Assembly: GCA_020436165.1 (NCBI GenBank)
Contig: JAGQYI010000002.1
Span: 62,001-126,000 of the forward strand
DNA from: Cyclobacteriaceae bacterium
GTDB lineage: Bacteria; Bacteroidota; Bacteroidia; Cytophagales; Cyclobacteriaceae
DNA: 64,000 nucleotides
Direction of reading: 5' to 3'
Of this stretch, positions 33,784 through 43,157 are shown one piece after another. Under the pieces are notes generated by a model. It did no database searches and was not told where the DNA came from. It was given only the letters and a program-made list of their open reading frames with translations. Every line of letters starts with the position of its first letter. Within the stretch, counting starts at the first letter, position 1. Both the position numbers and the translations under genes were made by a program.

Positions 33784-34569
33784 TTATTTAATATCATTCA
33801 GATAGGCATCTGCATTGGCTTTCACCTCTTCAGAACTATCTAATTTTTTTACTTTTTCAAAAAGCATTTTTGCTTCTACTTTGTTTCCCAACTTAAGCTC
33901 ACAAACAGCTAAATAATAAACACCATTTACATGAGAACTATCCGCTTTAACCAATTGGCCAAAATAATGAGCGGCTTCCTTAAATGCATTCACCTGAAAC
34001 GCATGAATACCCAGCATGTAAAGTGATTCTACATCGTCAGGATACTCAGCAATAAGATGTTCAAGCAGTTTGGTTGCTTTGCCTTGTTGGTTATCTGCTA
34101 CATAAAGCTGAGCGAGTTTACGTTTTGTTGAAGGGGGTGATTTTTCAGAAACTCCATTGTTTAAGCAATTAATAGCTTTTAACATAAAAGCACGCTCTTT
34201 TTCAGCACCAGAAGCATTTTCAAATGCTTTGTAATATGTCAATCCGGCCCGCGTCCAGTTTTCCTCGTTTGGAAAACGTTGAGCTAAAAGCTCCTGATAG
34301 TAACCAGCACTATCAAAACGATCTTCTTTTAAATAGAAGTCGGCCAACCGGAGCGCAAAGTTAGAATAATTTTTGGGATTTTCAGATATAACCAAACTGT
34401 CTTTTAACAATTTAACAGCACCTGCTTCAGGAATATCTTGATTGCCGGAGACAACCTCCGATGATGCTTCCTTTCCCAATTTGTTGTTTTTAAGAAGTAC
34501 CCAGCCTAAAAACAAAACCACCAATGCGGCAGCACTGGTGGTAATGATATTTTTAATGTTGGAAGGCAT
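33784..34569 (-). CDS. membrane-anchored TPR protein
   Basis: A 261-residue protein with one N-terminal membrane segment (SAAALVVLFLGWVLL, residues 13-27) and three or more TPRs in the remainder, e.g. ESLYMLGIHAFQVNAFKEAA and NGVYYLAVCELKLGNKVEA. It is 6 bp downstream of the HU gene in the same orientation, so the two likely share a transcript. The C-terminal TPRs face the periplasm or cytoplasm; the topology is not certain. Confidence 0.85.
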   Translation of the reverse strand: MPSNIKNIITTSAAALVVLFLGWVLLKNNKLGKEASSEVVSGNQDIPEAGAVKLLKDSLVISENPKNYSNFALRLADFYLKEDRFDSAGYYQELLAQRFPNEENWTRAGLTYYKAFENASGAEKERAFMLKAINCLNNGVSEKSPPSTKRKLAQLYVADNQQGKATKLLEHLIAEYPDDVESLYMLGIHAFQVNAFKEAAHYFGQLVKADSSHVNGVYYLAVCELKLGNKVEAKMLFEKVKKLDSSEEVKANADAYLNDIK

Positions 34570-34575
34570 AAGGGG

Positions 34576-34869
34576 TTATGCTTTCACCTTTCCACTGCTC
34601 TTAATTTTTTCAACAAACACTTTAGATGGTTTGAAACTAGGAACAAAGTGCTCATCTATAACAATGGCGGTGTTTTTTGAGATGTTTCGTGCGATCTTTT
34701 TAGCACGCTTTTTATTTACAAAACTCCCAAATCCTCTCACATAAATATTTTCACCTTCAGCCATAGAATTTTTTACTACGCTAAAAAATGCCTCAATTGA
34801 TGCCGTAACATCTCCTCTGTCAATTCCTGTTTTATCGGCTATCTCCGAAATTACGTCTGCTTTAGTCAC
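34576..34869 (-). CDS. HU/IHF family DNA-binding protein
   Basis: A 97-residue histone-like protein: MTKADVISEIADKTG, the saddle sequence IYVRGFGSFVNKKRA and the DNA-arm region leading to VPSFKPSKVFVEKI. It compacts or bends DNA. The promoter is likely TAAATTTG on the minus strand at 34927-34934, with a palindrome right at the transcript start (34900-34916). This order (HU before mutY, divergent) is common in Cytophagales. Confidence 0.92.
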   Translation of the reverse strand: MTKADVISEIADKTGIDRGDVTASIEAFFSVVKNSMAEGENIYVRGFGSFVNKKRAKKIARNISKNTAIVIDEHFVPSFKPSKVFVEKIKSSGKVKA

Positions 34870-34899
34870 AATCTAAATGTTTAAATTAAAAATTCTATA

Positions 34900-34934
34900 A
34901 TTGGCTAATAGCCAATATTTTTGGCGCAAATTTA
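34900..34934 (-). promoter_or_regulatory. HU gene promoter and palindrome at the start site
   Basis: TAAATTTG (34927-34934, minus) fits the Bacteroidota -7 element. A 17-bp palindrome ATTGGCT-AAT-AGCCAAT (34900-34916) begins about 11 bp downstream, just at or inside the expected start of the transcript: an operator or 5' hairpin. Confidence 0.5.
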
Positions 34935-35016
34935 ATGGCTATCTTTTAATTTAAAAATATTAGGGTAAGTATTTGAAATCGTAGATTTAAATACACGTTA
35001 CCCGCTGATTTACAAC

Positions 35017-36087
35017 GTGTTTGCATCTAAAATTATTGCCTGGTATACTACAAACAAACGCTCCTTACCCTGGAGGGAAATAAACAATACGTATTTTATC
35101 TGGTTGTCGGAAATCATTCTTCAACAAACCCGTGTTGCGCAAGGTCTTCCGTATTATAATCGATTTATTGAGGCGTTTCCCAATATTGATGCGCTTGCAG
35201 GGGCAGATGAGCAGGATGTGCTTCAGGTTTGGCAGGGCTTGGGTTACTACTCGCGTGCAAGAAACCTTCACAAATGTGCTAAAAAGGTGGTTGAAGAGTA
35301 TGAAGGAGTTTTTCCTGCTTCGTATGAAGAATTATTAAAACTTCCCGGAATTGGGCCATATACTGCTGCAGCAATAGCTTCGTTAGGTTATAATTTATCC
35401 TTACCCGTGGTTGATGGCAATGTTTACAGGGTACTATCCCGTGTATTTGGTTTGACCAACAACATAGCCGATACCAAAAGTTTTAAGGTGTTTTTTGAGT
35501 ATTCTGGGCAATTGATAGATAAGAGAAATCCCGGAGAATATAACCAGGCAATAATGGAGTTGGGTGCAACAGTTTGCCTTCCTCAAAACCCTTTGTGTTC
35601 CACGTGTCCGGTAGAACAAATGTGCTATGCAAAGGCAAATGATAAACAAACAGAGCTACCGGTTAAACTAAAGAAAATAAAAAAACGAGAACGTTATTTT
35701 ACTTATCTTGTATTTGAGGTTGATGGAAGATTAGCTTTAAGGAAAAGAACAAACGAAGATATTTGGAAAGGCCTTTTTGAATTTTACAAGATAGAAGGTG
35801 ATGCGTTTTTTTCCCTTGACTCCGTACCTGATCATCAGCTAGTAAAGATTTTATCAGCCATGACAATAACTGATGAAGAAATCAAACTACCTAAACATTT
35901 ATTGAGCCATCAGACTATTTACAGCTCTTTTATTAAAATTAATTTACAACCAACATCCGCATTTTTAAGATGGATGCAACAAAATGGGTTAGCTTTGTAC
36001 TCGCAGGAAGAAATTGAAAAATTGCCAAAACCTGTGCTGATTAGCAAATATTTGAATAGTGTCACTAAATCGATACATTTACAATAA
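35017..36087 (+). CDS. mutY: A/G-specific adenine glycosylase MutY
   Basis: A 356-residue base-excision-repair glycosylase that removes A opposite 8-oxoG. The helix-hairpin-helix is LPGIGPYTAAAIAS, the catalytic Asp is in LPVVDGNVYRVLSR, the 4Fe-4S ligands are the C-x6-C-x2-C-x5-C array CLPQNPLCSTCPVEQMC, and a C-terminal NUDIX-like MutT domain checks 8-oxoG. The start codon is GTG (MFASKIIAWY); the frame upstream lacks an ATG. It leads the cluster mutY-ssb-gldE-gldD. Confidence 0.95.
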   Translation: MFASKIIAWYTTNKRSLPWREINNTYFIWLSEIILQQTRVAQGLPYYNRFIEAFPNIDALAGADEQDVLQVWQGLGYYSRARNLHKCAKKVVEEYEGVFPASYEELLKLPGIGPYTAAAIASLGYNLSLPVVDGNVYRVLSRVFGLTNNIADTKSFKVFFEYSGQLIDKRNPGEYNQAIMELGATVCLPQNPLCSTCPVEQMCYAKANDKQTELPVKLKKIKKRERYFTYLVFEVDGRLALRKRTNEDIWKGLFEFYKIEGDAFFSLDSVPDHQLVKILSAMTITDEEIKLPKHLLSHQTIYSSFIKINLQPTSAFLRWMQQNGLALYSQEEIEKLPKPVLISKYLNSVTKSIHLQ

Positions 36088-36103
36088 CTAACAACAAACC
36101 ACT

Positions 36104-36556
36104 ATGGCAGGCGGAGTAAATAAAGTAATATTAGTTGGAAACCTGGGGCGCGATCCCGAGGTAAGACATCTGGAGAATGGAACACCAGTAGCTTCTTTTC
36201 CTGTGGCTACTTCAGAATCATACAAAGACAGAACAACCGGAGAAAGAAAAACCATGACCGAATGGCATAATGTTGTGTTGTGGAGGGGCTTGGCCGAAGT
36301 AGCGGAAAAATATCTTCATAAAGGGGACCAGGTGTATATAGAGGGTAAATTGAGGACTCGATCTTGGGAAAAAGAAGGTGTTACCAGATATACAACCGAA
36401 ATAATTGGAGATAATATGACAATGCTTGGCACCAAAGGCCAGTCGGGCGGAGGTGAACCCATGCAAGGAACATCAGCTCCGGTCTCAACGCAACAAAGCA
36501 ACGAAGCAGCCATTCAGGCGCAAAACGATGACGAGTTAGATGACCTACCATTTTAA
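36104..36556 (+). CDS. ssb: single-stranded DNA-binding protein
   Basis: A 150-residue SSB with the OB-fold opening [20 protein letters not shown], central [14 protein letters not shown] and [15 protein letters not shown], a disordered Gln/Ser linker and the acidic tip DDELDDLPF that recruits repair and replication partners. It follows mutY after 16 bp; a DNA-repair pair. Confidence 0.96.
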   Translation: MAGGVNKVILVGNLGRDPEVRHLENGTPVASFPVATSESYKDRTTGERKTMTEWHNVVLWRGLAEVAEKYLHKGDQVYIEGKLRTRSWEKEGVTRYTTEIIGDNMTMLGTKGQSGGGEPMQGTSAPVSTQQSNEAAIQAQNDDELDDLPF

Positions 36557-36594
36557 TCGTTCATGAAAATGATGTTTAACCTAGTTGTTAATGA

Positions 36595-37938
36595 TTGGAA
36601 ACTACAATAGATGAACCTCCTAGTTGGCTTTTAGGCCAACTCGCATTTACAATAGGAGGATTTGAGAATACTTCTCTGCTTTTTTTGGTGGGCACAATAG
36701 CCCTGATCGTAATTCTGCTTGCAATTTCTGCTGTTATTTCTGGTTCGGAGGTAGCATTTTTTTCGATTTCACATGCAGAGCTGGAAAAATGCCAAACCGA
36801 AGCTAAGGCCACCGATAAGCTTATTTTATCACTTCTCTCAACACCGAATGAACTCCTGGCCACCATTCTTATAATTAACAACTTCGTTAACGTGGCAATT
36901 ATTACCATTTCTACCTATATAACATGGAAACTGGTGGGAACCGAGCAGGGTGTGGTTCTGGCATTGATGGGCGTAATTGTGACCGCACTCATCGTGTTTT
37001 TTGGGGAGATAATCCCAAAGATTTACGCGAACCAGAAAGGACTTTCTGTAGCCAGAATGGCATCAAGGATGCTATTTATAACCATGAAGATCGTTCGGCC
37101 ATTATCCTGGATGTTGGTTTCGATGACAAGTGTTGTAGAAAAAAGAATAAAGCGAAGAGGATATACAGGGTCACTTGAGCACGTAAGCCATGCCCTCGAG
37201 TTATCCACCAAAGTAGGTACCACAGAGCAGGAAAAAGACATACTGAAAGGGATTGTGCACTTCTCCACAATTCCTGTAACGCAAATTATGCGCTCGAGGG
37301 TAGATATTGAGGCTGTTGAAAACACAATTACCTACCACGAGCTTTTGGATAAAATTAACAAGACAGGTTTTTCAAGACTTCCGGTTTTTAAGGAAGACAT
37401 GGACACTATTGAGGGGGTTGTTTACGTAAAGGACTTGCTTCCTCATATTAATGAGGATGAATTTTTTGAATGGCAAAAGTTATTACGTCCGGCATACTTT
37501 GTTCCGGAATCAAAAATGATCGACACACTTTTAAAGGACTTTCAGGAAAAACACGTGCACATAGCCATTGTTGTAGATGAGTATGGGGGAACAGAAGGTT
37601 TGATAACGTTGGAAGATATAATTGAGGAGATTGTAGGGGAAATACAGGACGAATACGATGAAGAAGGAGACTTCTATAAAAAGATAGACCCTACTACCTA
37701 TGATTTCGAGGGCAAAACCTCGATTAATGATTTTTGCAAAATTGTAAAAGAGGACACCAAGTTATTTGATGAAATACGAGGTGAAAGCGAATCGTTGGGA
37801 GGAATGATTTTAGAGGTACACACCAAATTGCCTAACACAGGCGAAATTGTCAAGTTTGACAAATACACTTTTACAGTATTATCCGTTGATGCTAAGAGGA
37901 TAAAAAAGATTAGAGTAAAAATGGATTATAGTTTATAG
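36595..37938 (+). CDS. gldE: gliding motility-associated protein GldE (DUF21/CBS)
   Basis: A 447-residue CorC/HlyC-type protein: DUF21 membrane region with four helices (about residues 20-190), a CBS pair (about 215-345, ITRLPVFK-like segments such as [20 protein letters not shown]) and a CorC/HlyC C-terminal domain. The start is TTG at 36595; homologues begin with similar short acidic N-termini. GldE lies directly upstream of gldD (8 bp), an arrangement conserved in gliding Bacteroidota, though GldE itself is not strictly needed for gliding in Flavobacterium. Confidence 0.94.
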   Translation: METTIDEPPSWLLGQLAFTIGGFENTSLLFLVGTIALIVILLAISAVISGSEVAFFSISHAELEKCQTEAKATDKLILSLLSTPNELLATILIINNFVNVAIITISTYITWKLVGTEQGVVLALMGVIVTALIVFFGEIIPKIYANQKGLSVARMASRMLFITMKIVRPLSWMLVSMTSVVEKRIKRRGYTGSLEHVSHALELSTKVGTTEQEKDILKGIVHFSTIPVTQIMRSRVDIEAVENTITYHELLDKINKTGFSRLPVFKEDMDTIEGVVYVKDLLPHINEDEFFEWQKLLRPAYFVPESKMIDTLLKDFQEKHVHIAIVVDEYGGTEGLITLEDIIEEIVGEIQDEYDEEGDFYKKIDPTTYDFEGKTSINDFCKIVKEDTKLFDEIRGESESLGGMILEVHTKLPNTGEIVKFDKYTFTVLSVDAKRIKKIRVKMDYSL

Positions 37939-37946
37939 CAAGCGTA

Positions 37947-38525
37947 ATGAAGTGGTTTGGATTCATGATTCTGTTGCTTGGCTTTGTGGGATGCGAGCAA
38001 ACCTACACCCCTAAACCGAGAGGCTATAACCGGTTAGACCTTCCAGAACAGTCCTACATTTCCCTTCCTGATACATTGCCTTATACTTTTGAACTATCAA
38101 AGGCTGCCAAAATTCTACCAGATTCATCTTACATAGCAGAACGATATTGGATCGACATTTTCTACCCGGGTATTATTGCCAATGTGCAAATTACCTACAA
38201 GCCACTACATCACAGCACCAAGCTATTAAAAGAGTTGGTAAATGATACCTACAAGCTTACCTCCAAACACGAGATAAAAGCGTATGCTATTAATGAGCGG
38301 ATCTTAAAAACTCCTTCAGGAAAAACGGCAGTTGTTGCCGAGTTGGAGGGTGAGGTGCCTTCACAATTTCAATTTTTTATTACAGACTCAACAGACAACT
38401 TTCTTCGGGGAGCCCTCTATTTTCGAACGTCCACAAAAAACGACTCCCTTGCACCAGCTATTGAGTACATGAAGGAAGATATCGTGCATATGTTGAATAC
38501 ACTGGAGTGGAAGAAACCGGGATAA
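37947..38525 (+). CDS. gldD: gliding motility lipoprotein GldD
   Basis: A 192-residue lipoprotein (signal [16 protein letters not shown], lipobox FVGC) with GldD hallmarks [15 protein letters not shown] and [12 protein letters not shown]. GldD is required for gliding and for stability of the T9SS components. It is tightly linked to gldE and followed by a small hypothetical gene. Confidence 0.95.
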   Translation: MKWFGFMILLLGFVGCEQTYTPKPRGYNRLDLPEQSYISLPDTLPYTFELSKAAKILPDSSYIAERYWIDIFYPGIIANVQITYKPLHHSTKLLKELVNDTYKLTSKHEIKAYAINERILKTPSGKTAVVAELEGEVPSQFQFFITDSTDNFLRGALYFRTSTKNDSLAPAIEYMKEDIVHMLNTLEWKKPG

Positions 38526-38566
38526 GATGTATCTTGCGTCATTCACCAAACTGTTAAAATAACTTC

Positions 38567-39004
38567 ATGATCATCTATTTCATGGTTTCTGCGATGGCGC
38601 GCATTTTTATGCCTCACGATGCAGTTTTGGTAAACCAAAAACTAAAAGGCTATTGGGTGGTGGTGGAAGATAACAGGCCCGATAGAAAAATTACGGATAG
38701 CCTTACAGTTATACGCTTTAGCGAATGTGATAGAAAGGACCGTAAAGATAAGCTTTGTGAATACAGTCGCCTGGAACTTGACAGAGCCGCCATTACCGAT
38801 TTTAAACTTGCTAAACCTTTCAAGAAAAACTGGCGTCCTCAATATACTAACACCTACTGGGTTGAAAAAAAGATCAATAAGGAAACCAAAAGAGAAACCA
38901 TTCATATTGAAGGCTTCTCTGAAATTTCGTTTCACTTACTTAAAAAGGAAGTAGAGCTATTTAGTGGAGATAGCATGGTTGTAAAAATCCGTAAGTTGAA
39001 GTAA
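38567..39004 (+). CDS. hypothetical protein downstream of gldD
   Basis: A 145-residue protein I do not recognise. After a short hydrophobic start it is charged and beta-rich: LKGYWVVVEDNRPDRKITDS, CDRKDRKDKLCEYSRLELDR with two close Cys, and NTYWVEKKINKETKRE. It may start at the ATG giving MARIFMPHDA. Its stop is 12 bp before the decayed recG start (39016), so recG was probably once its direct neighbour. Confidence 0.6.
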   Translation: MIIYFMVSAMARIFMPHDAVLVNQKLKGYWVVVEDNRPDRKITDSLTVIRFSECDRKDRKDKLCEYSRLELDRAAITDFKLAKPFKKNWRPQYTNTYWVEKKINKETKRETIHIEGFSEISFHLLKKEVELFSGDSMVVKIRKLK

Positions 39005-39015
39005 GTTGCTGTTTA

Positions 39016-39084
39016 ATGGCAGAATACTTTGATACGTCCATAGAATTTGTGAAAGGAATAGCGCCTCAATGTGTAATCACCTAA
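39016..39084 (+). pseudogene. truncated copy of the recG 5' end
   Basis: A 22-codon frame whose first 18 codons match the start of the intact recG at 43158: 45 of 54 bases and 15 of 18 residues are identical (MAEYFDTSIEFVKGIAPQ versus MSNYFDTSIEFVKGIGPQ), with a 23-base identical run. It then goes off into unrelated sequence and stops. Several changes are silent third-position ones. The 3' end overlaps the stop of the adhesin gene on the other strand. This is a relic of recG left at its old place. Confidence 0.85.
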
Positions 39085-42000
39085 GAACAGTTACAAACCC
39101 ATGATAGTTTTTATCCGATCGGTATGCATTAAAAAGATTATAATAATAAACCCCTACCGGTAAACCACGTGCATCCCAGTTCCCTTTGTAGCCATCTTCT
39201 TTATATACTTTATTACCCCATCGATTGAATATTTCGATATTCCAAACCCCTTTCTCAAGACCGTATATTTCAAAAGTTTCATTTATATCATCAGAAGCAT
39301 TTGGAGTAAAAACGTTTGGAATAGTGTATATATCTTCCTGAATATTGACACTTTTTTCTATTTCAATTGAGCATCCATCTGGGCTTGTAAAAAAGAGCTT
39401 TATTGTAAACTCCCCTCCGGATAGATATGTATGGGTGGGGTTGGGACCATTAATAATTGTTCCATCACCCATATCCCAGATCCAATTTCCACCTTCAATT
39501 AATTCATGTTCAATATGAATCTCTTCATTATTAAAGGCATATAATGGCAAAAGACTAAAAGATATTTCTGGCAATTCATAAATGGTAATTTCTTCTTCAT
39601 ATTGTACAGCAACCTGGCAACCAAACGCATCTTCTACTACAAGTGTAGATTGGAAAGACCCTGGGTTTTTATACAAATGAGAGATATTATCAGATTTAGT
39701 ATACTTAACATTACCATCTCCAAAGTCCCAAATGTATGTTTCCGTATTAGTCGCATTAGCTTTAAATAATACACCCTGATTAATACATCCATTTAACTCA
39801 GTTGTATAGCTTCCGTACGGACCACCCAAATTGATCAGATTTTCTATTTTTAATGAGTCCTTGCAACCAATTTCATCTGTTACTATTAAGCTTACATTAT
39901 ATGTTCCCGGAATAATGTACGTATAGGTTGGGTTTTCACTATCAGAAAACACATTATTATCAAACTCCCATTTCCAATTGATTACATCATCTGAAGAATT
40001 ATTAACAAATGTTGTTATTAGGGGTGGGCATTCCGCAGATACTTTTTGTGCAATAAAGTCGGCAGTAGGTTTTTTAATTTTTAAATAGTTATCCTCTATT
40101 AATTCATTGGCACACCCATCTTTATCTTTTGCAACAAGAGAAATAGTATAATCGCCTTTTTCGGAATAATTGTAAATGGGATTTGCACTGGTGCTTGTAA
40201 TTCCATTGCCGAAATTCCATTCGTAGCTTACTGCATTTTCTGAGTTGTTACTAAAAAGTATTGTTTCATCAACACAGTATTTGGTATCACTGGTTGAAAA
40301 AGCGGCAATAGGTTTTGTAAAAATAACAAAACTGCTTTTCAAAATATTACATTGTCCTTCGTCATTTGTAACGCTTAGCGATACATCATATTGGCCATCC
40401 TCCGTATAGGCATGTGTTGGGTTTTGTTCTGTTGAGGTAGTACCATCTCCAAAATTCCAAAACCATTCTTTTATTTCAGGGGATGCAACGGATTGATCCA
40501 TAAAATCAACACTTAATTGATCACAAAAATTCTCTGAAGTTTTTGTGTAATCACCATCAATATTGGCTACGGTGATATAATCTGTCTTTTCAATAACATC
40601 CTGGCAACCATCAGGATCCTTTACAATAAGACTAACAGAGTATTTTCCTGGAGATGCATACGAAATATTATTTGGATTCTCCACACTATTTTGGTAGGAA
40701 TTTGAATCGCCAAAATTCCACAACCAACTAACTGCATCAGTCGATAAGCTTGTAAAATTAACCTGGCTGTTTTTGCAGATATTTTGATTGTCAGTTTCAA
40801 AATCTGCCTGAACATCATATATTGATAATCCCATGCTTATCGCGGGCTCACAATGTGTACTGTTATTTATAGCTTTTAGTGAAATGGAATAGTTACCGGT
40901 TTTAGCATAAGTATGCGGGCCAGGGTTGGTATCCGTACTAAGGGTTCCATCGCCAAAGTCCCAAACAAAAGAATCTGCGTTTTCAGTATTATTAATAACA
41001 GAAATGGTATAGGGATCACTGCAATTTTTTTCTATTTCAAAGCGTGGTTTCGGATCAAGAATAGTAATTGCGTTTGTTATTGTGAAAGTGCTGTCAGAGT
41101 GGCAACCTTTTTGGCTTACCGAAAGGGAAATATCAAAAGTGCCGACAGAATCATATACATGAAAAACTGATGGAGTGGATGAAGTAAGCGAATATCCATC
41201 TCCAAAATCCCAGCACCAAAGGTCTACACCTTCTGAGGAAAGGTTATTTAATTTGATTGGTTCAAAAACACATGCCGTAGAAACATCCAGATCAAAGGAG
41301 GCCACCGGTTTTTGACCTGTAATAACAACCTGCACTTCTTTCGTGTCTGAACATCCATTCGAACTTTGAACAGTTAGTTTAGTGACATACTCACCTGCAT
41401 TATTGTAAGTATGAGAAGGATTCTCCAGAGTAGAAGTTACCCCATCGCCAAAATCCCAGGTTCGTTGTGTAATATCAGTTAAAGAAGAACTTTTGTCTTC
41501 AAAAATTATTTCATGGGGAGCACAGCCTCCTAAAGTTTGTTGACTATTATCACATGAGGCAATTTGGTTGGGACTAAAATCAGCATTAATACTTTTCTGA
41601 ACAGAAACAGGAAAGTAGTTGGTGATATCGCAACCGGCATTTGAAGCAACTAGTTTTACGATATATGTTCCAAGATCACTATAGCTATGAGTTGGGTTTT
41701 TCTCATAAGATGTATTTCCATCTCTAAAATCCCAATACCAGGAATTGCTGTTTTGAGAAGTATTAGTAAATGAAATGGTGGTTTCACAGTTTTGAGAATA
41801 GGTAAAACCTGGTACAGGACTATCAAGTACCGTAACTTGCTTTGTGTTGTAGCCGGTACAACCACTTTTATATTCTGCTATGAGAGTAACGTCATAGGTG
41901 CCACTTACTGTGAAAATATGAGATGTGTCGTTTGAAACAATTAAGTTTCCACCTCCAAAATCCCATTTACGAAGGTTTATTTCACTATTTTCATCTGATG

Positions 42001-42865
42001 TAAAAAGCACGGTTTCATATACACATGTTACTTCATTAGAAATACTAAAGCTAGGAATTAGGTCACTTCCTACCGAAATACTAGTTTCATATATGGGTTG
42101 ATTGTCACAATGATCGCTAATTACTTTTAATGAAACATTATATTTCCCAGGTTCTGTGAAGGTATGCTTAGGGTTGATTTCATTGGAGTTACTGCCATCA
42201 CCGAAGTCCCATATATATGACAAAAGTCCCGGCCCTTCAGATTTATTGTTAAAATTTACTTCGGCAGGAGCAGCACAAAATTCTGATTGATCTACTTCGT
42301 AGTCAGCAAGAATTTTGGCAATTGAAATTAAATTGCTTTTGCTTTTAACGCTTTCACAACCTTTGTCATTTGTAATTGTAAGAGTTACTGAATAATCGCC
42401 CTGATCTGCATAAAGGTGAGTAGGATTCTGCCCACTACTGGTATTTCCGTCCCCAAATACCCATTCCCATGAGGCTAAAGCTCCTGATCCTGCGCTTGAA
42501 TTATCGGTAAAGGACACCTCAAGTGGATTACAACCGTTCAAGGGAGATGCCATAAAATCAACAGTTGGATATTCAAATACTGTAATATAGGCATTTTTTG
42601 TTTTGGTGGAACCTCCAGTAACGGTGAGTGAGACAGTATATGTTCCGGGATTATTGTAGATAGCACTGGGATTTTGTTCTGTTGAAGTATTTCCATTGCC
42701 AAAATTCCAATGCCAATCAACAGGACTACCGGTTGAAAGATCATTGAATTGAACAATTAATGGAGGGCAACCAGAAACGATATTTGCATTGAAGTCAGCT
42801 ACCTGCGAGAAAGAATAAGATGACAAAAACAATAAAAAAATCCCAATAGTGGTTTTAATTTTCAT
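39077..42865 (-). CDS. secreted PKD-repeat adhesin with gliding-associated C-terminal domain
   Basis: A 1262-residue secreted protein. The signal peptide (IFLLFLSSYSFSQ) is followed by 14 PKD-like repeats of about 80-90 residues, each marked by a W-D/N-F-G-D/N-G core such as WNFGNGNTS, WDFGDGSNS, WDFGDGTLS and WDMGDGTII, and a C-terminal CHU_C/gliding-motility-associated domain (IPNVFTPNASDDINETF, IEIFNRWGNKVYK, WDARGLPVGVYYYNL) that directs export by the type IX secretion system. It is probably a surface adhesin. In four sampled 60-base lines the GC content was about 34%, against about 43% in three lines of recG. It sits between the recG relic and recG. Confidence 0.92.
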   Translation of the reverse strand: MKIKTTIGIFLLFLSSYSFSQVADFNANIVSGCPPLIVQFNDLSTGSPVDWHWNFGNGNTSTEQNPSAIYNNPGTYTVSLTVTGGSTKTKNAYITVFEYPTVDFMASPLNGCNPLEVSFTDNSSAGSGALASWEWVFGDGNTSSGQNPTHLYADQGDYSVTLTITNDKGCESVKSKSNLISIAKILADYEVDQSEFCAAPAEVNFNNKSEGPGLLSYIWDFGDGSNSNEINPKHTFTEPGKYNVSLKVISDHCDNQPIYETSISVGSDLIPSFSISNEVTCVYETVLFTSDENSEINLRKWDFGGGNLIVSNDTSHIFTVSGTYDVTLIAEYKSGCTGYNTKQVTVLDSPVPGFTYSQNCETTISFTNTSQNSNSWYWDFRDGNTSYEKNPTHSYSDLGTYIVKLVASNAGCDITNYFPVSVQKSINADFSPNQIASCDNSQQTLGGCAPHEIIFEDKSSSLTDITQRTWDFGDGVTSTLENPSHTYNNAGEYVTKLTVQSSNGCSDTKEVQVVITGQKPVASFDLDVSTACVFEPIKLNNLSSEGVDLWCWDFGDGYSLTSSTPSVFHVYDSVGTFDISLSVSQKGCHSDSTFTITNAITILDPKPRFEIEKNCSDPYTISVINNTENADSFVWDFGDGTLSTDTNPGPHTYAKTGNYSISLKAINNSTHCEPAISMGLSIYDVQADFETDNQNICKNSQVNFTSLSTDAVSWLWNFGDSNSYQNSVENPNNISYASPGKYSVSLIVKDPDGCQDVIEKTDYITVANIDGDYTKTSENFCDQLSVDFMDQSVASPEIKEWFWNFGDGTTSTEQNPTHAYTEDGQYDVSLSVTNDEGQCNILKSSFVIFTKPIAAFSTSDTKYCVDETILFSNNSENAVSYEWNFGNGITSTSANPIYNYSEKGDYTISLVAKDKDGCANELIEDNYLKIKKPTADFIAQKVSAECPPLITTFVNNSSDDVINWKWEFDNNVFSDSENPTYTYIIPGTYNVSLIVTDEIGCKDSLKIENLINLGGPYGSYTTELNGCINQGVLFKANATNTETYIWDFGDGNVKYTKSDNISHLYKNPGSFQSTLVVEDAFGCQVAVQYEEEITIYELPEISFSLLPLYAFNNEEIHIEHELIEGGNWIWDMGDGTIINGPNPTHTYLSGGEFTIKLFFTSPDGCSIEIEKSVNIQEDIYTIPNVFTPNASDDINETFEIYGLEKGVWNIEIFNRWGNKVYKEDGYKGNWDARGLPVGVYYYNLFNAYRSDKNYHGFVTVLR

Positions 42866-43157
42866 GCAAAATCAGATGAACAGATAATCGGTCAGGAACT
42901 ATAATCAAATAAACACATTAATGGCTAATAAAAAAATAATATTGTTTATTGGTTAGGTATATTATAAAAAATAATGAAAATAAATCAATGTAAAAGCACA
43001 AATATACAACATCAAAAAATCTATGTCTATATTTCATTTACTCATCTTTTTTTTATAAAATCAAATTCTTTTGTGACATTATATTCCGTAAAATAGCATG
43101 CATGATGCGTAAGGAAGCAATAATAAGGAGAAGGGTAAGTAAGAATTAAAACTCCCA
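42866..43157. other. AT-rich gap upstream of recG and the adhesin
   Basis: 292 bp, strongly A/T, with divergent transcription expected on both sides (adhesin leftward, recG rightward). I found no clean TTTG-N19-TAnnTTTG promoter, no small gene and no repeat matching the region beside the recG relic. Confidence 0.4.

Noticed and set aside
35596..35611. TGTTCCACGTGTCCGG in mutY as parS
   Set aside because: The left half fits but the right half does not (TCCGG for GAACA), and the bases are set by the Fe-S Cys codons.
39077..42865. PKD array as tandem DNA repeat or CRISPR-like repeat
   Set aside because: The repeats are similar only as protein; at DNA level they are diverged and 250 bp or longer.
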